From Streptomyces spinoverrucosus (GTDB taxonomy: Bacteria > Actinomycetota > Actinomycetes > Streptomycetales > Streptomycetaceae): 45,069 nucleotides of DNA. Location of the stretch: the NCBI RefSeq assembly GCF_006539505.1, contig NZ_BJND01000073.1, forward strand, positions 1 through 45,069, written 5' to 3'. Shown in pieces: positions 1-8,406 of this stretch. The number at the start of each line of letters is the position of its first letter. The first letter of the stretch is position 1. The notes below the pieces were generated by a model. That model had not been told where the DNA came from and did not search any database. It saw only the letters and a list, made by a program, of their open reading frames with translations. A program made the position numbers and the translations under genes.

Positions 1-273
1 ACCCTCCACGACTCCGCCACCCGCGGATGCTTACGGCAACGGCGCGAGGTGGGCCGCACAGGTGCGCACCCTCGCTCGCCCCGGCAGCCGTCGGCGTGGT
101 TGGCGGCCGTAGCCGCGCCCTTGAGACAGGCCAGGCTGGGGATCGCTGAGCGCGACCGGACCGTCGAGCGGGTGCGCGCCGAACTCGCGCGGGCGCGGAG
201 GAGGGTGCCCGGCAGCGGGCCCGCGCCGAAACTCGCAGGCGTGCCCCCGCCGCCCCAAAGCCCCGCGCTGATC
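1..273. other. Window edge, no confident gene
   Basis: No gene can be assigned here. A plus-strand frame is open from base 1 and looks moderately coding (high G/C at third positions, an Arg/Ala/Glu-rich helical stretch), but it continues without a stop into the antisense of the next gene, as shadow frames in this GC-rich DNA do. It could be the 3' end of a gene beginning outside the window, or nothing. Confidence 0.3.
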
Positions 274-1446
274 TCAGGCGTCCGCGTACTTCGCGTCCGC
301 TGCTGGGTCCAGGGCCAGGCGGTAGCCGCGTTTGACGACCGTCTGGATCAGCTTCGGTGCTCCCAGGGCCGTCCGCAGGCGGGCCATCGCTGTTTCCACC
401 GCGTGTTCGTCGCGGCCGGCGCCGGGGAGGGCGCGGAGGAGTTCGGAGCGGGGGACCACCCAACCCGGGCGGCGGGACAGGGCGCGCAGGAGGGACATGC
501 CTGCGGGCGGTACGGGTTTGAGTTCGCCGTCCACCAGGACCGCGTGGCCGCGGATCTCCACCTGGTGCCCGGCGAGGGGCAACGAGCGGGCCCGGGCGGG
601 CAGTTCCTGGCAGAGGAGCTGGACGAGAGGGCCGAGCCGGAAGCGTTCGGGCTGGACGGTGTCGATGCCGAGGGCCTGCAACGGCAGCGCGGTGACCGGG
701 CCGACGCAGGCCGGCAGCACGTCGTGGTTGAGGGCGGCGAGCAGCTCCGCCAGCAGCCCCCGCTCCTCGGCCCGGGACAGCAGCGACGCGGCGGCGGGCG
801 CGCTGGTGAAGGTGAGCGCGTCGACGCCGCGCGAGACGGTGGCGTCCAGCAGCCGGTCGACGGGCGAGAGATCCTCCGGCGGCATCCACCGGTAGACGGG
901 CACGCCGACGACCTCGGCCCCGCCCGCCTTGAGCGACTCCACGAACCCGGGCAGCGGCTCACCGTGCAGCTGTACGGCGATGCGCCGCCCGTCGACGCCC
1001 TCCTCCAGCAGCCGGTCCAGCACCTCGGCCATGGATTCGGAGGACGGCGACCAGTCCTCGGTCAGCCCCGCGGCCCGGATCGCGCCCTTCACCTTCGGCC
1101 CACGGGCGAGCAGCTCCACATCCCGCAGTCTGTCGAGCAGCGCCTCCCCGAACCCCCACCCGTCGGCGGCCTCGACCCACCCCCGGAAACCGATCGCGGT
1201 CGTCGCCACAACCACGTCCGGCACCCGGTCGAGCAGCTCCTTGGTGGCGGCCAGCAGCTCACTGTCGTCGGCGAGCGGCACGATCCGCAGGGCGGGCGCG
1301 TGCAGTACGGCAGCACCACGCCGCTGGAGCAGCGCCCCGAGTTCATCGGCCCGGCGCGCGGCCGTCACGCCCACGGTGAACCCGGCCAGGGGCCCGTGCT
1401 CCGCCCCTTGCGCTGCTTGTTCCGGCCGTCGCTGTTGCTCGTACAT
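274..1446 (-). CDS. nnaR: HemD-like/winged-helix regulator of nitrate assimilation (NnaR type)
   Basis: This 390-residue protein joins a uroporphyrinogen-III synthase (HemD) fold, about residues 20-260, to a C-terminal OmpR-type winged-helix DNA-binding domain, about residues 293-380, ending with the typical 'VKRGYRL' wing. The HemD part keeps segments such as 'ALTFTSAPAAASLL' and 'CVGPVTALPLQALGI'. In Streptomyces and mycobacteria, proteins of this architecture beside a NarK gene regulate nitrate/nitrite assimilation (NnaR, described as acting with GlnR), so a regulatory role is more likely than haem synthesis. It starts with ATG at 1446 and lies 103 bp downstream of narK on the same strand, beyond a hairpin at 1491-1524. 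Whether the HemD domain still has catalytic activity or only senses a ligand cannot be told from the sequence. Confidence 0.87.
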   Translation of the reverse strand: MYEQQRRPEQAAQGAEHGPLAGFTVGVTAARRADELGALLQRRGAAVLHAPALRIVPLADDSELLAATKELLDRVPDVVVATTAIGFRGWVEAADGWGFGEALLDRLRDVELLARGPKVKGAIRAAGLTEDWSPSSESMAEVLDRLLEEGVDGRRIAVQLHGEPLPGFVESLKAGGAEVVGVPVYRWMPPEDLSPVDRLLDATVSRGVDALTFTSAPAAASLLSRAEERGLLAELLAALNHDVLPACVGPVTALPLQALGIDTVQPERFRLGPLVQLLCQELPARARSLPLAGHQVEIRGHAVLVDGELKPVPPAGMSLLRALSRRPGWVVPRSELLRALPGAGRDEHAVETAMARLRTALGAPKLIQTVVKRGYRLALDPAADAKYADA

Positions 1447-1490
1447 AGCTAACTCTCGTCCCGCACTCGAGTCGTGTGCACCTACATGCG

Positions 1491-1524
1491 ACCGAGCCTG
1501 TCAACGGCGCGTGACAGGCTCGGT
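1491..1524 (-). terminator. Hairpin after narK
   Basis: A perfect 13-bp stem (1491-1503 with 1512-1524, core CCGAGCCTGTCA) closes an 8-nt loop between the narK stop and the nnaR start. There is no long T-run, which is common for Streptomyces terminators. It would end or attenuate narK transcription before nnaR. Confidence 0.6.
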
Positions 1525-1549
1525 TCGGCTTGATGTCGTCGGTGTTACG

Positions 1550-2935
1550 TCACACCTCGGCGTAGCTGAGCTGCGGCTTCGCCTCGGCGGTGGCCTGGGT
1601 GGCCGGAACCTGGCCGGCCGGGCGGCGAAGGTATACGGCCCAGGTGACCGCGAAGCAGAGGCCGTAGAAGGCGAGGAAGGCGACGAACGCGCCGGTGCCG
1701 GAGCCCACGCTCAGGAACGACTGCCGGAAGGCCAGGTTGATCCCGAGCCCGCCGAGCGCGCCCACCGCGCCGATCAGCCCCATGGACGCCCCGGACAGCC
1801 GCCGTCCGTAGGCCGCGGCCGCCTCCCCTTCGAGGCCCATGGCCAGGGCCTTGTTCTGGAAGATGCCGGGGATCATCTTGTACGTCGACCCGTTGCCGAC
1901 GCCGCTCAGCACGAACAGCGCGATGAAGGCGACCGTGAACAGCGGCAGCGACTCCTGCATGCTCGCCAGGATGATCACGCCGGTGGCGGCGGCCATGGCG
2001 ACGTAGTTCCACAGCGTGATCTTCGCACCGCCGTACTTGTCGGCGAGCGCGCCGCCCACCGGCCGGATCAGCGAGCCCAGCAGCGGGCCGATGAAGGTGA
2101 CGTACGCGGCCTGCAGCGGCGTACGCCCGAACTGGGTCTGGAGCACCAGGCCGAAGGCGAAGCTGTAGCCGATGAACGAGCCGAAGGTGCCGATGTAGAG
2201 GAAGGACATGATCCATGTGTGGCCGGCCCGCACGGCCTCCTTGGCGGCGCCGGAGTCGTTCTTGAGGGACGCGATGTTGTCCATGTACATCGCGGCGAGC
2301 ACCGCGGCGACGACGATCAGCGGGATGTAGATCCCGAGCAGCACCCGCGGCCCACCGCTCGCACCGATCACGGCCAGCCCGACGAGCTGCATCACCGGCA
2401 CGCCGATGTTGCCGCCGCCCGCGTTCAGGCCGAGCGCCCAGCCCTTCTTCCGCAGCGGGTAGAAGGCGTTGATGTTGGTCATGGAGGAGGCGAAGTTGCC
2501 GCCGCCGATACCGGTGAGCATCGCGCAGATCAGGAAGGTGGTGTACGAGGTCCCCGGCTCCATGACGACGAAGGCGGCGATGCTGGGGACGAGGAGCAGG
2601 CTCGCCGAGATGATCGTCCAGTTCCGTCCGCCGAAGATTGCGACGGCGAAGGTGTAGGGGACGCGGACGATCGCGCCGACCAGCGTGGCCATCGACACCA
2701 GGACGAACTTGTCGGCCGGGGTGAGGCCGTACTCCGGGCCCATGAACAGCACCATGACCGACCACAGGGTCCAGATGGAGAAACCGATGTGCTCGGAGAG
2801 CACCGAGAAGATCAGGTTGCGGCGGGCGACCTTCTCCCCGGTCTCCTTCCAGAAGGTCTCGTTCTCGGGATCCCAGTGCTCGATCCAGCGGCCTCCCCTG
2901 CTGCTGGATGCGGGGGCTGTACTCGGGGCTGTCAT
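1550..2935 (-). CDS. narK: NarK-family nitrate/nitrite transporter
   Basis: This 461-residue major facilitator protein of the nitrate/nitrite porter family has about 12 membrane segments. It carries the two nitrate-signature glycine stretches, 'GIGGGNFASSMTNI' near residue 142 and 'GLNAGGGNIGV' near residue 169, and a conserved intramembrane Arg in 'VRVPY' (about residue 91) that in E. coli NarK contacts the anion. The hydrophilic N-terminus of about 40 residues contains a W-x-P-E-N motif common in actinobacterial homologues. The ATG at 2935 is preceded by GGAGG at close spacing. It takes up nitrate or exchanges it with nitrite across the membrane; direction cannot be decided from sequence. 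Its neighbour nnaR suggests control by nitrogen status, but I could not identify a full GlnR box upstream with confidence. Confidence 0.92.
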   Translation of the reverse strand: MTAPSTAPASSSRGGRWIEHWDPENETFWKETGEKVARRNLIFSVLSEHIGFSIWTLWSVMVLFMGPEYGLTPADKFVLVSMATLVGAIVRVPYTFAVAIFGGRNWTIISASLLLVPSIAAFVVMEPGTSYTTFLICAMLTGIGGGNFASSMTNINAFYPLRKKGWALGLNAGGGNIGVPVMQLVGLAVIGASGGPRVLLGIYIPLIVVAAVLAAMYMDNIASLKNDSGAAKEAVRAGHTWIMSFLYIGTFGSFIGYSFAFGLVLQTQFGRTPLQAAYVTFIGPLLGSLIRPVGGALADKYGGAKITLWNYVAMAAATGVIILASMQESLPLFTVAFIALFVLSGVGNGSTYKMIPGIFQNKALAMGLEGEAAAAYGRRLSGASMGLIGAVGALGGLGINLAFRQSFLSVGSGTGAFVAFLAFYGLCFAVTWAVYLRRPAGQVPATQATAEAKPQLSYAEV

Positions 2936-3051
2936 GACGCCTCCACGGTGCTCCGGGCTCAGTCGTGCTGCTCTTCAGTGGCTGAGTCCCGAAGGTAGGG
3001 AGGGCGCGTTTCCGGTCTGTGGCGGTGGGTGACCGGAAGGGAACTTTGCTC

Positions 3052-3714
3052 TCACCCCGGGTGGGGGCGGGCTGAGAGGTCGGGCTCGCCGTACGGCCCG
3101 CTCGCGAACGGGTGCCCCGGCGTCCGCGCACCCGGCGGCAGATACCGCAGCCGCCCCTTCTCGTCCGTCACCGGCGTGAACCCGGCGGCCTGGAGGCGGG
3201 CGGCATACCTGGCGTTGCGCCGGCGGCCCAAGGTGAAGGCGACGGCGAGCAGACTCAGGCACGAGCCCCACATGATCCCGGCGACCAGGAAGCGGCTGTC
3301 ACCGCCGATCCTCAGCCCGACCAGCAGGCTGCCGACGGTGACGGCGAGCGCCGCGTACACCAGCCGCTGCTTCTCGGAGTGCCGGCCAGTGAGGTCGAAG
3401 TTGATCCGGGCCTTGAGCAGCTCAAGGGCGTTGGGGACGACGGGCGGCAGGGAGACGCCGTCAGCGGCGTTCGGATACTGCGCCCAGTTCTGTGCGGCCC
3501 GCGTCCGTGCGACGGGGCTGGGGTCGGGCATGATCAGCATCACCATCGCGTTGTTCCGCGACCCGGCCTGCCGTACGTCGACGTACTCGTACCCGAACTG
3601 CTGGGCGAAGAAGGCGAGCCGCGCGAGCTTCTTCACGGACATCGTGCTCGTGACCTCGACGGGCCCCCCGCTCGCCATCAGCCCCAGCATCTTCCGCACC
3701 TGGCGCTTACTCAC
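3052..3714 (-). CDS. Small membrane protein of unknown function
   Basis: This 220-residue protein is not one I recognise. The N-terminal ~100 residues look soluble and contain 'KKLARLAFFAQQFGYEYVDVRQ'. Two adjacent hydrophobic segments (around residues 120-160: 'VYAALAVTVGSLLVGL' and 'FLVAGIMWGSCLSLLAVAF') follow, then a basic stretch and a Pro/Gly-rich cytoplasmic tail. I chose the GTG at 3714 because GGGGG sits 6-7 nt upstream; an in-frame GTG at 3741 has no ribosome site. It lies between the LysR gene and narK on the same strand, 27-55 bp from the LysR gene depending on start. No enzymatic motif is visible. Confidence 0.7.
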   Translation of the reverse strand: MSKRQVRKMLGLMASGGPVEVTSTMSVKKLARLAFFAQQFGYEYVDVRQAGSRNNAMVMLIMPDPSPVARTRAAQNWAQYPNAADGVSLPPVVPNALELLKARINFDLTGRHSEKQRLVYAALAVTVGSLLVGLRIGGDSRFLVAGIMWGSCLSLLAVAFTLGRRRNARYAARLQAAGFTPVTDEKGRLRYLPPGARTPGHPFASGPYGEPDLSARPHPG

Positions 3715-3768
3715 CGGAATCCCCCGATCACTCTGATTCACCTGCGCAACCGGGGCAGTCTGCCACCC

Positions 3769-4737
3769 TCAGTCGCCGCACGCGAGCCTGTCCGCCTCCG
3801 GCATCCATCCCCCGTCCGGCACCCGCGACCACCCCTCCTCCCGCCCGACCTCCCCCGCCGCCCGCCGCAGCACATCCAGCGCCGGATGCTCCGCCCCCTT
3901 CCGCCACACCAGCGACACCGGCGACAACGGCACGGGGCCCACCAGCCGTCGCCGTACCGACCCGGGCATGGCCGGGAAGTCCACCACGGCGAGGACCGGA
4001 CACCGCGTCCTGGCCATCACGCGCTGGAACTCCTCGTCCCCCACCGCCAGCGGCGAGGGCGCCGCGATCTCGATCCCGCGCCCGTCGAACAGCCGCCGGG
4101 CGAGATCGGTCCACTCCGGTGTCCGCGGATTCCCGGCCCCCGCGTACACCGTCTCCCCCGCCAGCGCGGCCAGCGGCACCTCCTCCAGTGACGCCAGCCG
4201 ATGGTCCTCCGGCAGCACGATCGCCATCGGCTCGTATCGGACGAGCTGGTGCGCCAACTGCCGCCGCAGCGCCGGATCCAGTCCCGCGAACCGCCCGAAC
4301 GACGCGTCGATCCGCCCCGCCAGAAGCTCCCCGGCCGCTCCGGTCAGACCGCTCTCGTAGCGGGCCATCAGCTCGTACTCGGGGGCGAGCGCACGGGCGC
4401 GGTGCAGCACCCGGCGGGGAGTGCCGAGGCCGGGGGAGTTCAGGTCGACGAGCAGGGGCCTGACCTGCCCGAAGGCCGCGAGCAGTTCCTCTTGCGCCGC
4501 GAGCATCCGGCGGGCGTACGGCACCAGCCGCTCCCCGTCCGCGGTCAGCGTCACCTGCCGGGTCGTCCGGACGAACAGCTCGGTGCCCAACTCCCGCTCC
4601 AGCCGCCGTACATCCCTGCTCAGCGCCTGCTGGGCGACGTACAGCCGGGTCGCGGCGCGGGTGAAGTGCAGTTCCTCGGCGACCGTGACGAAGGCGCGCA
4701 GGAGGCGGGGGTCGAGGTGGTGGGCGGGAGCGGGCAT
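3769..4737 (-). CDS. LysR-family transcriptional regulator
   Basis: This 322-residue protein has an N-terminal LysR helix-turn-helix (residues ~13-57, with 'LHFTRAATRLYVAQQALSRDVRRLE') and a C-terminal periplasmic-binding-protein-like effector domain ('LLVDLNSPGLGTPRRVL' onward). It is divergently transcribed from the MFS gene with 83 bp between the ATGs, the usual layout for a LysR protein controlling the transporter opposite and itself. No ribosome site is obvious before the ATG at 4737, so a leaderless or near-leaderless transcript is possible. The effector is unknown. Confidence 0.9.
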   Translation of the reverse strand: MPAPAHHLDPRLLRAFVTVAEELHFTRAATRLYVAQQALSRDVRRLERELGTELFVRTTRQVTLTADGERLVPYARRMLAAQEELLAAFGQVRPLLVDLNSPGLGTPRRVLHRARALAPEYELMARYESGLTGAAGELLAGRIDASFGRFAGLDPALRRQLAHQLVRYEPMAIVLPEDHRLASLEEVPLAALAGETVYAGAGNPRTPEWTDLARRLFDGRGIEIAAPSPLAVGDEEFQRVMARTRCPVLAVVDFPAMPGSVRRRLVGPVPLSPVSLVWRKGAEHPALDVLRRAAGEVGREEGWSRVPDGGWMPEADRLACGD

Positions 4738-4820
4738 GGTGGGAACTTACAACGGGAGTGCGTGAATCGGCACCGAGTAGGTGTTGGACCCCTTGATCGG
4801 CCACGGGCGACGGTTGCCGC

Positions 4821-6035
4821 ATGCCGCAATCCGCCACTGGGCTCCAACCCAACCCGTACCGCCGCCTGTTCACCCATCCCGGCACCCGGGCCTTCACACT
4901 CGGAAACCTCATCGCCCGCCTGCCCATGGGCATGTTCAGCGTGAGCGCGGTCGTGATGATCGCCGGTTCCCGCGGCTCGTACGCCCTCGCCGGTGCCGTC
5001 ACCGCGACCGGCCTCGCCGCGACCGCGCTGATCGCCCCCTGGGTCGCCCGGCTCATCGACCGCCACGGCCAGGCCCGCGTCGCCGTCCCCGCCACGCTGT
5101 GCGCCGCGCTGGGCGGCCTGGCCCTCATCCTCTGCCTGCACTACGACGCCCCGGACTGGACCCTCTTCGCCGCCTACGCCGCCACCGCCACCACCCCCAA
5201 CATCGGCGGCATGTCCCGCGCCCGCTGGGCCCACCTCCTCAAGGGCGACCCCGACGCCCTGCACACCGCCAACTCCTTCGAGCAGGCCGCCGACGAGCTG
5301 TGCTTCATGCTGGGCCCGGTGCTCGCGGCCTTCCTCTGCGGGACGTTCTTCCCGGAGGCGGGCACGCTGGTCGGGGGCGTGCTGCTGCTCACCGGCATGC
5401 TCCTGTTCACCGCCCAGCGCGTCACGGAACCGCCCGTCGCGCCGCGCACGAAGGCCCGCTCGCCGCTGCGCTCCCCCGGCATGCCGTCACTGCTCGCCGC
5501 CTTCCTGGCCACCGGCGCGGTGTTCGGCGCGATGGAGGTGGTGACGATCGCGTTCGCGGACGCACAGGGTCACCGCACGGCGGCGGGCGTGCTGCTCGGC
5601 CTCCAGGCGGCGGGCTCCTGCGCGGCCGGTCTGCTCTTCGGCACGCTGAAACTCACGACACCGGCTGCCCACCGCCTTCCCTGGTGCATAGCCGCCATGG
5701 CCGCCCTGCTGACCCTCCCGCTCCTCGCCGCCACCGCCACCTCCTCCCTTTTCGCCCTCGCCCCCGCCCTCCTCCTCGCCGGTATGGCGACCGCCCCGAC
5801 GATGGTCACCGGCATGGCGCTCATCCAGCACCGCACCCCCGCCGACCGCCTCAACGAGGGCATGACCCTCGCCGTGACCGCCCTCCTCGGCGGTATCGCG
5901 GGCGGCAGCGCACTCGGCGGCTGGACGGTGGAGCATGGGTCGGTGACGGCGGGATACGGGGTGCCGGTCGCGGCAGCGGGGGCGGCGCTGCTGATCGCCG
6001 TCGGGCGCGTACGGGCTGTCGAACCGCTTCCCTAA
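4821..6035 (+). CDS. MFS transporter, probably exporter
   Basis: This 404-residue integral membrane protein has about 12 hydrophobic segments and a major-facilitator layout: a basic cytoplasmic loop with 'ARLIDRHGQARV' after helix 2 and a Pro/Arg-rich central loop ('EPPVAPRTKARSPLRSPG', residues ~197-214). It resembles the Streptomyces MFS family annotated as drug or sugar efflux proteins, but the substrate cannot be inferred. The ATG at 4821 follows a short spacer opposite the LysR gene, which is the probable regulator. It is followed by a separate promoter for the alpha-xylosidase gene at 6051. Confidence 0.88.
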   Translation: MPQSATGLQPNPYRRLFTHPGTRAFTLGNLIARLPMGMFSVSAVVMIAGSRGSYALAGAVTATGLAATALIAPWVARLIDRHGQARVAVPATLCAALGGLALILCLHYDAPDWTLFAAYAATATTPNIGGMSRARWAHLLKGDPDALHTANSFEQAADELCFMLGPVLAAFLCGTFFPEAGTLVGGVLLLTGMLLFTAQRVTEPPVAPRTKARSPLRSPGMPSLLAAFLATGAVFGAMEVVTIAFADAQGHRTAAGVLLGLQAAGSCAAGLLFGTLKLTTPAAHRLPWCIAAMAALLTLPLLAATATSSLFALAPALLLAGMATAPTMVTGMALIQHRTPADRLNEGMTLAVTALLGGIAGGSALGGWTVEHGSVTAGYGVPVAAAGAALLIAVGRVRAVEPLP

Positions 6036-6050
6036 AGGCTGACCGAACGA

Positions 6051-6079
6051 TTGACGCCCTCACCGGGCGCCCCTATCTT
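6051..6079 (+). promoter_or_regulatory. Housekeeping-type promoter of the alpha-xylosidase operon
   Basis: TTGACG at 6051-6056 and TATCTT at 6074-6079 are separated by 17 bp, close to the HrdB (sigma-70) consensus. Transcription would begin near 6086, inside the operator palindrome at 6084-6101, leaving a leader of about 70 nt to the TTG start. Confidence 0.75.
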
Positions 6080-6083
6080 CAGC

Positions 6084-6101
6084 CGTCGAAGCGCTTCGAC
6101 G
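6084..6101. promoter_or_regulatory. LacI-family operator over the start site
   Basis: CGTCGAAGCGCTTCGACG is a perfect 18-bp palindrome with the central CG and AAGCGCTT core typical of LacI/GalR operators. It begins 5 bp downstream of the -10 box, so bound repressor would block initiation. The downstream LacI gene of the same operon is the obvious ligand-responsive repressor. Confidence 0.82.
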
Positions 6102-6108
6102 TCCCGCA

Positions 6109-6123
6109 TCGAACCAGGTTCGA
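6109..6123. promoter_or_regulatory. Second inverted repeat in the alpha-xylosidase leader
   Basis: TCGAACC-A-GGTTCGA is a perfect 7-bp inverted repeat around one base, 7 bp after the first palindrome. It shares the TCGAA half with the main operator but has a different core and an odd centre. It may be an auxiliary operator, or the site of another factor. Confidence 0.5.
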
Positions 6124-6156
6124 CAACCGCCAACCTGTCGAGTAAGGGGTCCGGGC

Positions 6157-8406
6157 TTGAAGTTCACCGACGGCTACTGGCTGCTCCGCGAGGGCGTCAC
6201 CGCGGCGCACCCGGTCCAGGTCCTCGACGTCACCGCCACCGACGGCACGCTGGAGATCCACGCGCCGACCCAGCCCGTCCGCCACCGCGGCGACCTGCTG
6301 AAGGGACCGGTCGTGACCATCACCGCGCACGCTCCGATGCCGGGCGTCATCGGCGTCACGCTCACACACTTCGAGGGCGAGCAGCCGCGCGGCCCCGAGT
6401 TCGAGGTGACGAGGGAGTCCTTCACGCCGCAGGTGTCGTACGACGACGACCACGCGATCCTCACCTCCGGCGAGCTGTCCGTCCGCATCGCCCGCACCGG
6501 CCCCTGGCACGTCGACTTCCTCGCCCACGGCCGCACCCTCACCACCAGCGGCCCCAAGGGCATCGGCATCATGCGGGACGCCAGCGGCGCCCACTATCTG
6601 CGCGAACAGCTCGGCCTCGGCGTCGGCACCCACGTCTACGGCCTCGGCGAACGCTTCGGTCCCCTGGTCAAGAACGGCCAGGTCGTCGACATCTGGAACG
6701 CCGACGGCGGCACGGCGACGGAGCAGGCCTACAAGAACGTCCCCTTCTTTCTGACGGACGCGGGCTACGGCGTCTTCGTCGACCATCCGGGCAAGGTGTC
6801 CTTCGAGGTCGGCTCGGAGGCCGTGTCGCGGGTGCAGTTCAGCGTGGCGGCGCAGCAGTTGACGTACTACGTCATCCACGGCTCCACCCCCAAGGACATC
6901 CTCCGCAAGTACACCGCCCTCACCGGCCGCCCGGCCCTTCCGCCCGCCTGGTCGTTCGGCCTGTGGCTGTCGACGTCGTTCACCACCTCCTACGACGAGG
7001 ACACGGTCACCTCGTTCATCGAGGGCATGCGGGAGCGTGAGATCCCGCTGTCCGTCTTCCACTTCGACTGTTTCTGGATGCGCGAGTTCCACTGGTGCGA
7101 CTTCCAGTGGGACCCGAGGGTCTTCCCGGACCCGGAGGGGATGCTGAAGCGCCTTCAGGAGAGAGGCCTGCGGGTCTGCGTCTGGATCAACCCGTACATC
7201 GCCCAGCGCTCCCCGCTGTTCGCGGAGGGCAAGGCGCTCGGGCATCTGCTGCGGCGGCCGGACGGGAGCGTGTGGCAGTGGGACCTGTGGCAGCCCGGCA
7301 TGGCCCTGGTCGACTTCACCAGCCCGGCGGCCCGCGAGTGGTACGCCTCCAAGCTGCGGGCACTGCTCGCACAGGGCGTGGACTGCTTCAAGACCGACTT
7401 CGGCGAACGGGTCCCGGTGGACGTGACCTGGTCCGACGGCTCCGACCCGGAGCGGATGCACAACTACTACACGTACCTGTACAACCGCACCGTCTTCGAC
7501 GTGCTGCGCGAGCACCGCGGCGAGGAGGAGGCCGTCGTCTTCGCCCGGTCGGCGACCACGGGCAGCCAGCAGTTCCCCGTGCACTGGGGCGGGGACTGCG
7601 AGTCGACGTACGAGGCGATGGCGGAGTCGCTGCGGGGCGGGCTGTCGCTGGGGATGTCCGGGTTCGGCTACTGGAGCCATGACATCGGCGGCTTCGAGGG
7701 CACCCCGACACCGGCCCTGTTCAAGCGGTGGCTGGCCTTCGGTCTGCTGTCCTCGCACAGCAGGCTGCACGGCAGCGCCTCCTACCGGGTGCCGTGGCTG
7801 TTCGACGAGGAGTCGGTGGACGTGGCCCGGCACTTCACCCGGCTGAAGCTCCGCCTCATGCCCTATCTCTACGAGGCCGCCCGCGCCGCCCACACCGAGG
7901 GGGTGCCGGTGATGCGGGCGATGGTGCTGGAGTTCCCGGAGGATCCGGGGTGCGCGTTCCTGGACCGGCAGTACATGCTCGGGCCGGATCTGCTGGTGGC
8001 GCCAGTGTTCAGCGACGAGGGGGACGTGACGTACTACGTGCCCGAGGGGACGTGGACGCACTTTCTGAGCGGGGAGACGGTGACCGGGCCGCGGTGGGTG
8101 CGGGAGCGGCACGGTTTCCTGAGCGTGCCGCTGCTGGTGCGGCCGGGGGCGGTGATCCCGGTGGGCGCGGTGGACGACCGGCCCGACTATCCGCACGCCG
8201 ACGGGGTGACCTTGCGGGCGTACGGGCTGCGGCGGGGTGCGCAGGTGACGGTGCCCGTCGGTGACGTGGCCTTCACCGTCGTACGGGAGGGGGACGTGCT
8301 CCGGGCCTCTTGCAGCGATCCGTCGGCGCCGTGGGCGCTGGCCGCCGGGGAGCGGGTGGCGCGGGCGACGGCGGGCACCGGATTTCTCTCCCTGGAGCTG
8401 GACTGA
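6157..8406 (+). CDS. GH31 alpha-xylosidase (YicI-like)
   Basis: This 749-residue glycoside hydrolase of family 31 would release alpha-linked xylose (for example isoprimeverose units from xyloglucan). The catalytic motif 'KTDFGE' places the nucleophile at Asp414, and 'HWGGDC' places the acid/base at Asp480; the 66-residue spacing equals that of E. coli YicI (D416/D482). An N-terminal beta-sandwich (residues 1-~245), the (beta/alpha)8 barrel and C-terminal beta domains follow the family order. The start is TTG at 6157; the reading 'KFTDGYWLLREGV' matches family N-termini. There is no signal peptide, so it is cytoplasmic and needs imported oligosaccharide. It overlaps the LacI gene by one base (TGATG), indicating one transcript. 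No cognate importer is adjacent. Confidence 0.93.
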   Translation: MKFTDGYWLLREGVTAAHPVQVLDVTATDGTLEIHAPTQPVRHRGDLLKGPVVTITAHAPMPGVIGVTLTHFEGEQPRGPEFEVTRESFTPQVSYDDDHAILTSGELSVRIARTGPWHVDFLAHGRTLTTSGPKGIGIMRDASGAHYLREQLGLGVGTHVYGLGERFGPLVKNGQVVDIWNADGGTATEQAYKNVPFFLTDAGYGVFVDHPGKVSFEVGSEAVSRVQFSVAAQQLTYYVIHGSTPKDILRKYTALTGRPALPPAWSFGLWLSTSFTTSYDEDTVTSFIEGMREREIPLSVFHFDCFWMREFHWCDFQWDPRVFPDPEGMLKRLQERGLRVCVWINPYIAQRSPLFAEGKALGHLLRRPDGSVWQWDLWQPGMALVDFTSPAAREWYASKLRALLAQGVDCFKTDFGERVPVDVTWSDGSDPERMHNYYTYLYNRTVFDVLREHRGEEEAVVFARSATTGSQQFPVHWGGDCESTYEAMAESLRGGLSLGMSGFGYWSHDIGGFEGTPTPALFKRWLAFGLLSSHSRLHGSASYRVPWLFDEESVDVARHFTRLKLRLMPYLYEAARAAHTEGVPVMRAMVLEFPEDPGCAFLDRQYMLGPDLLVAPVFSDEGDVTYYVPEGTWTHFLSGETVTGPRWVRERHGFLSVPLLVRPGAVIPVGAVDDRPDYPHADGVTLRAYGLRRGAQVTVPVGDVAFTVVREGDVLRASCSDPSAPWALAAGERVARATAGTGFLSLELD

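Noticed and set aside
31..258. 75-codon minus-strand ORF at the left edge
   Set aside because: Arg/Pro/Gly-rich with no ribosome site or motif.
49..1452. 467-codon plus-strand frame opposite the HemD-like regulator
   Set aside because: The opposite strand carries clear HemD and winged-helix sequence; only the first ~270 bases could be anything real.
2936..3051. GlnR box upstream of narK
   Set aside because: GTCAC and GAAAC elements can be found, but the spacing does not fit the full four-site consensus well enough to call.
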